NCBI RefSeq assembly: GCF_003610635.1
Contig: NZ_RAQJ01000004.1
Location: 124,001-188,000, forward strand
Length of the DNA stretch: 64,000 nt
Source of the DNA: Ichthyenterobacterium magnum
GTDB taxonomy: Bacteria > Bacteroidota > Bacteroidia > Flavobacteriales > Flavobacteriaceae
Direction: 5' to 3'
The notes beneath the pieces were generated by a model, which did no database searches, was not told the DNA's origin, and worked only from the letters and a program-made list of their open reading frames with translations. A program made the translations under genes and the position numbers. Positions 17,198 through 24,517 of this stretch are shown here, piece by piece; positions within the stretch are counted from its first letter, which is position 1; each line of letters starts with the position of its first letter.

Positions 17198-17934
17198 AAA
17201 TTAGTTAAATTTCCTACTTCATTTTCTCTATTGCGTCTATATGCGTAGCGCTTCATTTTATTTTTATTTACTTCATACTTCTCAAACACATTGAGATAAA
17301 TAGAATTAATTTCTCCTTGTTGTGCTGCATATACTTTAGCATCAATAGTCATATCGACCAATAATTTCTCCAGTGTGGGCACGGTTATTTTGTCTATTTC
17401 TTGAAGTGGTGCTTCAGATATTAAATGTTTTAAAATAATTACATCTTCGCTATTGCTGATATACAAATTGAATATTTCGGCATCAGGCTCTATGTAAACT
17501 TGCTTTCCTTGTTCTTTTAGTGCATGAAATACCGATTCTGTAACATCTTTATCCAACTCTAAAATGGTATAGAATTTAAATGGTTGATGTCTCATAAATT
17601 CGTTTAACCACTTTGTGTCCCAAACACAAAACTCTGCAAATGGGTATTCTTTTTTTATTTTATTATGTAAACGCTTTAACTTATTATCAATGGTAGGATG
17701 ATATGTTTTTTTTCCTTTTAGCGCATAAATTCCTCTTGATGGATTATTAATAATTCCCTCTTTTTTTAACCGAGATAAATATACATTTATAGTACTTTCC
17801 TTGAGTTCTGGAAAATCTGAAGTAATACAATCAACTAATTTAGCTTTTGAAATTGTTGATTGCTCTTCTAAATATGAAATTATTTTATCTTTTAAGAAAG
17901 TATCCACTGTTTTATACTGATTAAACTTTGGCAA
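17176..17934 (-). CDS. AbiEi-like antitoxin/transcriptional repressor
   Basis: 252 residues. The first 75 form a winged-helix-like DNA-binding domain ('STISKAKLVDCITSD', then 'STINVYLSRLKKEGII' and 'RGIYALKG'), the arrangement seen in AbiEi and DUF6577 antitoxins. The remaining part is the usual alpha/beta antitoxin domain. The frame begins at TTG 17934. There is no ATG nearby, and a GTG at 17907 is an alternative start. It lies directly upstream of the AbiEii-type toxin gene. The palindrome TTTGGCAAA-N10-TTTGCCAAA covers its start, and a second copy covers its end, so autorepression is very likely. Confidence 0.82.
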   Translation of the reverse strand: MPKFNQYKTVDTFLKDKIISYLEEQSTISKAKLVDCITSDFPELKESTINVYLSRLKKEGIINNPSRGIYALKGKKTYHPTIDNKLKRLHNKIKKEYPFAEFCVWDTKWLNEFMRHQPFKFYTILELDKDVTESVFHALKEQGKQVYIEPDAEIFNLYISNSEDVIILKHLISEAPLQEIDKITVPTLEKLLVDMTIDAKVYAAQQGEINSIYLNVFEKYEVNKNKMKRYAYRRNRENEVGNLTNLTLAKIE

Positions 17935-17958
17935 ATTACATAATTTTTGCCAAAGTTT
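17923..17958. promoter_or_regulatory. Operator-like palindrome upstream of the antitoxin gene
   Basis: TTTGGCAAA (17927-17935) and TTTGCCAAA (17946-17954) are separated by 10 bases, with outer bases AAAC/GTTT also paired. It lies at the start of the antitoxin gene, where an AbiEi-like repressor would bind. Confidence 0.75.
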
Positions 17959-17975
17959 AATTTGTTTTAATGTAT

Positions 17976-18659
17976 TTATTTTCTCTTATCAACACTTTCT
18001 TTATCAAATGCAATCAAATTAAAGAGTTGACGCATTCTGGAACGTACTCTGTTTCCGTATATTTCTTCCAGTTCTTGAGCATTGAGATTAGTGGTTGCGT
18101 GTGTTTTGACCCCTCGACTGCGCTCGGGGTGACTGGTTCTTACAAATAAATCGTAACGTGATAAAAGGATTTCACCCATGACATTACAGTCTTTACCAAA
18201 ATGTCTTCCGGTTGTTTCTACACCTAAATCGTCAAAACAATAGAAGCTGCTGTTTCCATATTCTTGAATAGTTTTATAACCAATGTTATTAAAAGCAAAC
18301 GTGATGTTTCTTGCTGGAATTAATTCGTAAGATTTTTGATGCGGTACAATGTGCCTTAAAAGCTTCATTAAACTGGTTTTGCCACAACCTACAGGACCAG
18401 ATAACAGAACTCCTTTGTTTGGATCGATATTTAGTTTTTCGCAAGCTTCAAAATCGCGAATAAAATAGATGCACAGCTTGTAAAGCACCACCTCATCTTC
18501 TTCATAAATCTTGAAGTTTTTGCCAAATAGCAACTTTCCTTTAGCGTCGAGATAAATCAGCATCTTATTGAAATCATACAGGATGTGATTGTCTTTAAGC
18601 TCGCCTAGGTGAAATTGGACGCCTTTTTCTATGATTATGTGAGGTTGATTTGTATTCAT
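17976..18659 (-). CDS. DnaC/IstB-like P-loop ATPase of the element
   Basis: 227 residues. Walker A 'GPVGCGKT' is at 88-95, Walker B 'FYCFDDLG' at 139-146, and an arginine-finger-like 'RVRSRMR' at 204-210. This is the pattern of small helicase loaders (DnaC, IstB). In Bacteroidota integrative elements such a gene commonly follows an HTH protein and a winged-helix protein, as here, and probably serves element replication. Odd feature: residues 175-184 ('TSHPERSRGV') are encoded by a palindromic REP-like sequence (18108-18133) inserted in frame just before the conserved 'THATTNL'. The insert may be tolerated in a surface loop or may weaken the protein. Confidence 0.82.
   Translation of the reverse strand: MNTNQPHIIIEKGVQFHLGELKDNHILYDFNKMLIYLDAKGKLLFGKNFKIYEEDEVVLYKLCIYFIRDFEACEKLNIDPNKGVLLSGPVGCGKTSLMKLLRHIVPHQKSYELIPARNITFAFNNIGYKTIQEYGNSSFYCFDDLGVETTGRHFGKDCNVMGEILLSRYDLFVRTSHPERSRGVKTHATTNLNAQELEEIYGNRVRSRMRQLFNLIAFDKESVDKRK
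18108..18133. repeat. REP-like palindrome inside the ATPase gene
   Basis: GACCCCTCGACTGCGCTCGG followed by GGTGAC. The ends are complementary (ACCCC/GGGGT) around CTCGACTGCGCTC, a well-known interspersed repeat type in Bacteroidota genomes. It is far more GC-rich than the gene around it and keeps the reading frame. Confidence 0.8.
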
Positions 18660-18671
18660 GTTTCTATTGAT

Positions 18672-18698
18672 GAGAATCCTGCCTTCGCAGGAATGACA
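18672..18698. repeat. Second REP-like palindrome, between two element genes
   Basis: The core is AATCCTGCCTTCGCAGGAAT, with arms TCCTG/CAGGA. It resembles another interspersed repeat type of flavobacterial genomes. It lies between the DnaC-like ATPase gene and the winged-helix gene. Confidence 0.7.
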
Positions 18699-18705
18699 AA
18701 ACTCT

Positions 18706-19242
18706 TTATAGAGGTTCGTTGTAATTTTTGTTTTTAGTTGTTTTTAGGTTGTTCGCATTTGGGGCACTGCTATTTCGTTTTGAATTGTTTTCAAAATCAT
18801 TAAAATCTGAATTTTTATAATTTCCCTGTTTATTAATGTTTTTGTTTTCTATAGTTTGTATATGTTTATATATAGGTACCAATGCTTGTCCATTGCTTGT
18901 ATCATTTTTGGGACTGTTATGTACCAATGCTTGTCCAGTACTTGTCTCGAATTTGAGCATCTTAATTTTACTGCCTTTATAAGGGTTGTGTGATGGTAAA
19001 TATATAATATAATTCCAGTGACTCAATTCTTTGATGCATCTGTGATAAGTAGATTTTGAGCCTATTTTGGAATACTTCATAACTTCTTCTCTGTTGATGT
19101 AAAATTCTTCCGGAAAGCGGTTGGTATTCCATAATTGGAATAATGCGACATAGAGACTTATGTGTGTTGGATTTAGTCTAGTGTCTTTTGAGAACTGTAA
19201 AAAGGCACCGTTTAGGTGTTTGATGTAATTAATAGCTTGCAT
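18706..19242 (-). CDS. Winged-helix-like replication or regulatory protein
   Basis: 178 residues from the ATG at 19242 ('MQAINYIKHLNG'). A longer frame to 19284 would begin 'MSLREAKRRGN', which is only the translation of a REP-like repeat, so I reject that start. The conserved part 'LNPTHISLYVALFQLW' followed by 'REEVMKYSKIGSKSTYHRCI' looks like a winged-helix DNA-binding domain. Similar proteins commonly lie upstream of a DnaC-like ATPase in Bacteroidota elements and may act as replication initiators. The C-terminal 60 residues are low-complexity and Asn/Lys-rich. It belongs to one minus-strand operon with the HTH gene and the ATPase gene. Confidence 0.75.
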   Translation of the reverse strand: MQAINYIKHLNGAFLQFSKDTRLNPTHISLYVALFQLWNTNRFPEEFYINREEVMKYSKIGSKSTYHRCIKELSHWNYIIYLPSHNPYKGSKIKMLKFETSTGQALVHNSPKNDTSNGQALVPIYKHIQTIENKNINKQGNYKNSDFNDFENNSKRNSSAPNANNLKTTKNKNYNEPL

Positions 19243-19245
19243 AAT

Positions 19246-19284
19246 GATGAGATTGCCACGTCGCTTCGCTTCTCGCAATGACAA
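19246..19284. repeat. Third REP-like palindrome, between two element genes
   Basis: The arms ATTGC (19252-19256) and GCAAT (19275-19279) surround a Cys/Thr-coding-like core CACGTCGCTTCGCTTCTC. It matches a widespread interspersed repeat type. It fills the whole gap between the 178-residue gene and the HTH gene and creates a false upstream start for the former. Confidence 0.75.
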
Positions 19285-19563
19285 CTAAAACTTATTATGA
19301 ATACGGTTATCTTCCATTACTTTTAAGATTTCTTCATAATCATAATAGATAACGCCACCAACTTTAGTATATGGTAATGTGCCATTGATGCGAAGATTTT
19401 GTAATGTTCCTGGTGAAATACTTAAAAGCTCGCGAACTTCTGGTGATTTGAGCCATTTTTTAGGCGCAAAACCTGATTGATGGTTAATGATTGCTTTGAT
19501 GTCTTCTAATAATTCTAATTTGAATTCTCGAAGATCTTCTGTAGTGATAATTGTTGCTGCCAT
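19285..19563 (-). CDS. Helix-turn-helix (excisionase/MerR-like) protein
   Basis: 92 residues. A helical N-terminus ('LREFKLELLEDIKAII') precedes a MerR-like/HTH_17 domain: 'WLKSPEVRELLSISPGTLQNL' with the wing 'LPYTKVGGVIYYDYEEI'. Proteins of this type are excisionase-like DNA-binding factors, standard in Bacteroidota integrative elements. It heads the operon with the winged-helix and DnaC-like genes. Its upstream region shares a 15-base word with the integrase upstream region, which may indicate common regulation. Confidence 0.85.
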   Translation of the reverse strand: MAATIITTEDLREFKLELLEDIKAIINHQSGFAPKKWLKSPEVRELLSISPGTLQNLRINGTLPYTKVGGVIYYDYEEILKVMEDNRIHNKF

Positions 19564-19839
19564 ATTTAACGATGTTAGGTTAAAATAGCTACCATATCAA
19601 ACTTTCGTTATCAATGGCAGCTATTAATTTGATTTGACTTTCGTTTGGCAAATATGTGGTAGTTTATCTGGTATTCTTCAATAGACAGCACCACCTTGGG
19701 TGATTTTAGTTACTCATTTTTAATAGGTTACATTAATTCAATTTGGGTCACTACTTTTTAATAGAGCAATCAAAGCACAACAAATATTATTATAAACTTC
19801 ATTTGTATTAGATTTCCCAAGTTGGGTACATCTATGGTA
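19564..19839. promoter_or_regulatory. Regulatory region between the RteC-like and HTH genes
   Basis: No gene here. It holds the word TGATTTGACTTTCGT (19630-19644), also found upstream of the integrase gene. A partial copy AACTTTCGTTAT is at 19600-19611. Two similar stretches, TACTCATTTTTAATAGG (19711-19727) and ACTACTTTTTAATAGAG (19750-19766), are spaced 39 bases apart. TTGGGT-type words occur near 19696, 19743 and 19822. These could be operator or iteron-like sites. Confidence 0.4.
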
Positions 19840-20568
19840 TTATTCGTCTGACTCTTCCATGCGTTTAAGTAAGGATTCTTTAAGCTTATCTATAAATTTT
19901 GTGCTATTCGTTTTACGAGCCCTTATTTCAATAAATGTGTGATAATAGTTACCTAATTCAATATTAAATACTTGCTCACACATTGATGCAACTTCCTTAA
20001 TATCAGCTGTGCCACTATTAATTACTCCACTACTATGAAGTGCGTAAATAAGTTCGATTAAATCTGTTTTGTTACCTGTCCAAAATAATTTGGATTGATT
20101 TTGAAATGGATTAATTGTTGTTTCCATATTATTGCTATTAATTAATTTATCAATTTCTTTCTTCAAATGAATTATAAGCATATCATAAGCAAGTATGGTA
20201 GCCACAGTTGTATCATGACTTGTAGAAAATTGAGGATCTGTAAAAAAGTGAAATGTATCTGGATGCAAACGAATATCTGCCTTTCCTCTTAAAAAATATT
20301 GCTCATCTAGAAACGTTGCACTTGTGCGATAATAATGATAGAACTCTAAATTATCATTAAAAAACACTTGTAGCTTGTTAATATAATTGTTGAGGTATTT
20401 GATTTGAGATTTACTGCTCCCACGAGGTCTTTTGCTTTCAACATTAAACAATTTGACATTATAAATAAGCCTACTATATATTTTAGGTTTGACATTTTTA
20501 AAAAAATAGATTTCATGTTCCTTATTCTTAAACTTAACATCCGCTACTAGATTTCTAATTTCTTGCAA
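19840..20568 (-). CDS. RteC-like element regulator, start codon uncertain
   Basis: 242 residues from a TTG at 20568. The C-terminal part ('WTGNKTDLIELIYALHSSG', 'DIKEVASMCEQVFNI', 'IRARKTNSTKFIDKL') is characteristic of RteC, the regulator that promotes excision of CTnDOT-type elements. The reading frame stays open 40 codons further upstream, to a TAG at 20689-20691. That part ('KYKQILSKLDNTLDNLEIEI') reads like the usual RteC N-terminus, yet it holds no ATG, GTG or TTG that would include it all. So either a non-standard start is used, or the start codon has been lost and the protein is shortened or dead. It lies upstream of the HTH operon, consistent with a role in controlling the element. 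Confidence 0.8.
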   Translation of the reverse strand: MQEIRNLVADVKFKNKEHEIYFFKNVKPKIYSRLIYNVKLFNVESKRPRGSSKSQIKYLNNYINKLQVFFNDNLEFYHYYRTSATFLDEQYFLRGKADIRLHPDTFHFFTDPQFSTSHDTTVATILAYDMLIIHLKKEIDKLINSNNMETTINPFQNQSKLFWTGNKTDLIELIYALHSSGVINSGTADIKEVASMCEQVFNIELGNYYHTFIEIRARKTNSTKFIDKLKESLLKRMEESDE

Positions 20569-20830
20569 CGTTGAAATAACTATCTTAATTCCTTTTTCTG
20601 ATTTAAGAAGTATATCATCAATTTCTATTTCAAGATTATCTAATGTATTATCTAATTTTGACAGAATCTGTTTGTATTTTTCAAGATGCTAATGTTGTAG
20701 GTTAAATAATGGTGGATGGCAAAAATTATTACACACCCACCAAAGCATAATCAATTACTAGGGAATTAATTTAATTGACGTAATTAGGGGATAAATTGAT
20801 TTAATTATTAATTCAAAACATATATAAATT

Positions 20831-21520
20831 TTATAAAGTTTTATGCCCAATTAAATACATAATCTTACCACCTCTGCCATTATCTTTTTTACCAAATTCC
20901 CATTTATAATTTCCAATAATTATATCTGAAGTTAATTCTTCTAAATCTTTAGGATTATAAAGTTTTAATAGCGCTATACAGCCATCTATCATTATAACGA
21001 ATGGTAAGATTGGAATTAAATAAGTAAACAGTATTCTTGACCAACGAAAAGGTTTTACAAAAGGAGACATTATTAAGACTGATAATGGAACAAAAAATGT
21101 CATACCAACAATTTGCCATAAACTATCATTATTCCCTTCTAAAATGACTACTGGGTTTTGGCTTATTGCTATTTGAGTTAACACCTGTTTTGCTTCTTCC
21201 TGGTTCAATTGATGAAAGCTGTTAATACATGTGTATAAACCATTCTTTTCAGTATTAAATTTTTTAATTTTAAGGTTTTCAGTACTTAATTCTGCATCTA
21301 AAAATGGGGTTACCGTTTTAATGCCAGCTCCAAGGTTAAAATCTATATTAACAATATTCTTGTTTTTAGTATAACTTAAGCCTTCTTCAATAATGGGTAT
21401 GAATGGTTTTGTTGCATTCACTTTTAAAACAAACCAATCTAAAAACTCACGAATATTGCTTTTTAGAAAAGATGGGAACCACTTTGTATTTATAAACTGT
21501 TTCACTTGTTTTCGTCTCAT
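20831..21520 (-). CDS. Membrane protein of unknown function
   Basis: 229 residues. About residues 135-190 contain two hydrophobic segments ('IVGMTFFVPLSVLIM' and 'ILFTYLIPILPFVIMIDG') separated by 'KPFRWSR'. The C-terminal part ends 'YKWEFGKKDNGRGGKIMYLIG'. A similar hydrophobic block and 'ELTSDI...YKWEFG' ending occurs in a group of Bacteroidota SAM-methyltransferase-like proteins, but the SAM-binding motif is not evident here, so I give no function. Its start is 2 bases from the end of the serine hydrolase gene, so the two form an operon. Confidence 0.6.
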   Translation of the reverse strand: MRRKQVKQFINTKWFPSFLKSNIREFLDWFVLKVNATKPFIPIIEEGLSYTKNKNIVNIDFNLGAGIKTVTPFLDAELSTENLKIKKFNTEKNGLYTCINSFHQLNQEEAKQVLTQIAISQNPVVILEGNNDSLWQIVGMTFFVPLSVLIMSPFVKPFRWSRILFTYLIPILPFVIMIDGCIALLKLYNPKDLEELTSDIIIGNYKWEFGKKDNGRGGKIMYLIGHKTL

Positions 21521-21522
21521 GA

Positions 21523-22842
21523 TTATTCTCTCGTTAGTTTGTATTTCATTCCACTTTGTTTAAAATCCATTTGATTTTTTTGTGGGTAAAATTGAAAAAC
21601 AGCTCCAGCCTGATCAAACTTAAACACATGGTTATCAAAAGCTACAAGTGGAAGTTGAGATTGTCCTGTAGCTTGAACCATTAGCGTATTATCTGATTTT
21701 GTAATACTGAATTTTATAGGTAATTCATTACAAGAATATGTTCCTACATATTTATCCAAATCTTCTGATGTTAATTCAACAGTTTTGAAAGAAGGTATAT
21801 CAAAAGCTTTATTGAAAATACTATTTAATAATGTGATTATGATTTCATTAGTCTCATAATTTAATCCGTTTGAGGTTAATGCGAACCCAATATTTTCTTC
21901 TGGAAAATAGCCAAATGAAGAATTAAACCCATCAATCATTCCGTTATGTCCATAAGAGATATGATCATAGAATGGGATCTTGATTAATCCAAATCCGTAG
22001 CCTTTATTTATAGTTGTCATTGTATTAAGGCTTTCCTTTGATACAATTTCCTCTTTAAATAGCGCATCAATAAAAGTTGCTAAATCTGTTGAAGTTGACA
22101 CAATACTTCCCGCTCCCATTGGGATTGATGTATCTGTTTCATTTTGTATTTGCCAATCTCCAAGATAGCGATAGGAGTAATTCTCATCATTTGCTAGATT
22201 AATTGTACTACCAAAATAAGTGTCCTTTAAATGCAGTGGCTTTGTGATTTTTTGATATAGAATCTCGCCAAAGCTTTGATTGTAAACCTTCTGTAAAATA
22301 TAGGATAAGAGCACATAATTAGTGTTGCTATACGCCGATTTAGTATTGGGTTCAAAATCACTTTCCATGTCGCTAAATAGCTCTAGCATTTCGGCTTCAC
22401 TTTTTTTAGTCATGTAGTATTGCACATAATTTTTTTCTGTTGTGAAATTATGGATACCACTACTATGATTTAACAAGTTTTCAACTGTAATCTTATCTGC
22501 ATTTTTAATTTTTGAAAAAAACGCATCTATAGTTTGGTTCAAACTCAATACATCGTCTTCTACTGCTTTCATGATTAATGTTGACGTAAAGGTTTTTGAT
22601 ATGGAGCCTACTCTATATTTAGTTTTATCAGTATTCGTTTTATTGGCCTCTACATTTGAGAATCCAACAGAATTTTGATAAATTATTTCACCATTTTTAA
22701 TAATGGCAATACTTCCCATAAATTTGTTATTCTCTTCTAAAACTTGAAAGTATTCATTGAGCTTTTCACTGTGTATTGTTTGAGACTGTCCACTTTGTAT
22801 CGCTAGAATGACACAGATTATTATAAAAATTAGAGGTTTCAT
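21523..22842 (-). CDS. Secreted serine hydrolase (class C beta-lactamase/PBP fold)
   Basis: 439 residues with a signal peptide (residues 1 to about 20, ending 'GQSQT'). The serine-hydrolase motifs are Ser80-x-x-Lys83 in 'GSISKTFTS', a Tyr-x-Asn in 'AYSNTNYVLLSY', and 'GHNGMIDGF' as the third motif. Family members act on D-amino-acid peptides, peptidoglycan fragments or esters; the substrate cannot be read from the sequence. A C-terminal lipocalin-like or beta-barrel extension (about 350-439) is usual in the larger members. It shares an operon with the downstream membrane protein. Confidence 0.87.
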   Translation of the reverse strand: MKPLIFIIICVILAIQSGQSQTIHSEKLNEYFQVLEENNKFMGSIAIIKNGEIIYQNSVGFSNVEANKTNTDKTKYRVGSISKTFTSTLIMKAVEDDVLSLNQTIDAFFSKIKNADKITVENLLNHSSGIHNFTTEKNYVQYYMTKKSEAEMLELFSDMESDFEPNTKSAYSNTNYVLLSYILQKVYNQSFGEILYQKITKPLHLKDTYFGSTINLANDENYSYRYLGDWQIQNETDTSIPMGAGSIVSTSTDLATFIDALFKEEIVSKESLNTMTTINKGYGFGLIKIPFYDHISYGHNGMIDGFNSSFGYFPEENIGFALTSNGLNYETNEIIITLLNSIFNKAFDIPSFKTVELTSEDLDKYVGTYSCNELPIKFSITKSDNTLMVQATGQSQLPLVAFDNHVFKFDQAGAVFQFYPQKNQMDFKQSGMKYKLTRE

Positions 22843-22878
22843 TTTATTGGTTTAAATGGTTAAACTAAAGATCTTTAA

Positions 22879-24495
22879 TTAGTTTGCTAACTGTATTAAT
22901 TTCGATTCAATAACTTCTAATCTAGATTCTAAATCGGCCATATCTTTCGATTGTCTATTATTTCTTTTTTGTTGTGAGTCAATAATAATTTGTTGCTCTT
23001 GAATGGCCTTAATTAACACAGGAATTAGTTCCGTATAACTTACACCATACTTGTCTTGCTTTTCATCATAAGTCACTACATTTTTAATGACTTCATTTAC
23101 TTCTTGAGCAATAAGACCCAATGATTTATTTTCTTGAGTTCTTTCTTTCCAAAAGTATTCAGTTGGGCGTAATTGCAGTACCTCATTTAATCCATAAGAA
23201 ATATCATTAATATCTCTTTTTAAACGTTTGTCTGATGCATGAACCACAGCATTACCAACATACACATCGCCTCCGTTTTGTTGCAGAAATAAAATTGAAG
23301 CAGATCCATTACTTCTGGCTTGAATTTCATTTTTATCCATAATAAGATTATCACCATTTACGGTTCCTAATAACAATTGACCAGAGTTCGCACTTAAATC
23401 AGCATCTGTTCCATCTACCACATTTAAAGGCGCTTCTGGGTTCTGTGTACCAATACCCACTTTTGCATTAAATCCTAATAAATTACTCATAAAATCACCA
23501 TAAATTAGTGGTGTTTGAGTTGTACTATTATGAATATATAGTTTATGACTTCCCATCTCTTGAGCTCCAGCTCCATTTCCTAAAAACACATTTCTTGTAC
23601 CATTTACATTTTGCCACCCTGCATTAGCTCCAATAACGACGTTTGACCCTGCCGAATTATTATTCATAAGAGCACCTTTACCTATTGCAACATTAGTGAT
23701 ACCAGAAGTGTTAGTCATTAAAGCATCTTTTCCAAGAGCTATATTTGAAAAACCAGTATTAACACTATTCAATGCATTATCTCCTATAGCAATGTTATGC
23801 GAACCTGTAGAATTATTAAATAAAGTTCCTTTTCCAATTGCCACATTATTTTCTCCGGATATATTACTATATATAGCATTCAAACCTAAAGCTATATTAT
23901 TAACCCCTTCGAGGTTGTGATATAAGGCATCTGCACCAATTGCAACATTTGAAACGCCTACAGTGTTTTTATTCAACGCTCCAGACCCAAAACCTATATT
24001 TGCTCTAATGCCAGTTAAGTCTTCATTGAAACCTGCATTTTGACCAATATAAATAGATCCTGCTGTACCAATTGGTGTCAACCCATTTTTATCTGCTTGA
24101 AACTTGCCTATGGAAAGAGTATAAGGTACACTTGTAAACTGCGTGGTTCCAACTTCTGTTCCATTTAACCAAACGTTTAAAAAATGACTTCCTGCAGGCC
24201 AATAAACAAAATTGAATGTATTAAACGTTGGTGTTCCTTGCCCAATAACTAATGAAAAAACACCATGTGCATCTGTTGTAATGTTATGCGTTTCTGAATA
24301 TCTAGTTTCTCCATCGGGTGTTTCTTCATTGATGTTAATGTCTATTGTAATTTCTGTATCGACAATTAAGTCACCATTTGCGTCTCTAGCTACACCTTGG
24401 TAATTGATGCCTTCTTGTGCAAATATTGACACAGTTAGCATTAAAAGAATTGCAGTAATTGCTGTTTTAAATGATACGTTTATTATTGTTTTCAT
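22879..24495 (-). CDS. Secreted YadA-head-like protein with C-terminal peptidase S74 chaperone domain
   Basis: 538 residues with a signal peptide ending near 'IFAQEG'. The first 140 residues are a beta-sandwich-like module ('INYQGVARDANGDLI', 'GVFSLVIGQG'). Residues of about 160-330 are a series of roughly 23-residue repeats of the form 'NIALGxxAL..N.SG', as in YadA/trimeric-autotransporter heads. The C-terminus is an intramolecular chaperone (peptidase S74), with the Ser-x4-Lys dyad in 'SDKRLKRDI', 'GLIAQEV' and 'SYTELIPVLIKAI', then a short coiled coil. Such proteins trimerise and cleave themselves. It is a paralogue of the next gene, with almost identical C-terminal regions, probably a surface fibre of the host cell or the element. 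Confidence 0.88.
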   Translation of the reverse strand: MKTIINVSFKTAITAILLMLTVSIFAQEGINYQGVARDANGDLIVDTEITIDININEETPDGETRYSETHNITTDAHGVFSLVIGQGTPTFNTFNFVYWPAGSHFLNVWLNGTEVGTTQFTSVPYTLSIGKFQADKNGLTPIGTAGSIYIGQNAGFNEDLTGIRANIGFGSGALNKNTVGVSNVAIGADALYHNLEGVNNIALGLNAIYSNISGENNVAIGKGTLFNNSTGSHNIAIGDNALNSVNTGFSNIALGKDALMTNTSGITNVAIGKGALMNNNSAGSNVVIGANAGWQNVNGTRNVFLGNGAGAQEMGSHKLYIHNSTTQTPLIYGDFMSNLLGFNAKVGIGTQNPEAPLNVVDGTDADLSANSGQLLLGTVNGDNLIMDKNEIQARSNGSASILFLQQNGGDVYVGNAVVHASDKRLKRDINDISYGLNEVLQLRPTEYFWKERTQENKSLGLIAQEVNEVIKNVVTYDEKQDKYGVSYTELIPVLIKAIQEQQIIIDSQQKRNNRQSKDMADLESRLEVIESKLIQLAN

Positions 24496-24517
24496 AATGA
24501 TTGTTTTTAGTATTCAA

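Noticed and set aside
19243-19284. Extended start of the winged-helix gene ('MSLREAKRRGN')
   Set aside because: These residues are the translation of an interspersed repeat. The ATG at 19242 is the first that gives the conserved family start.
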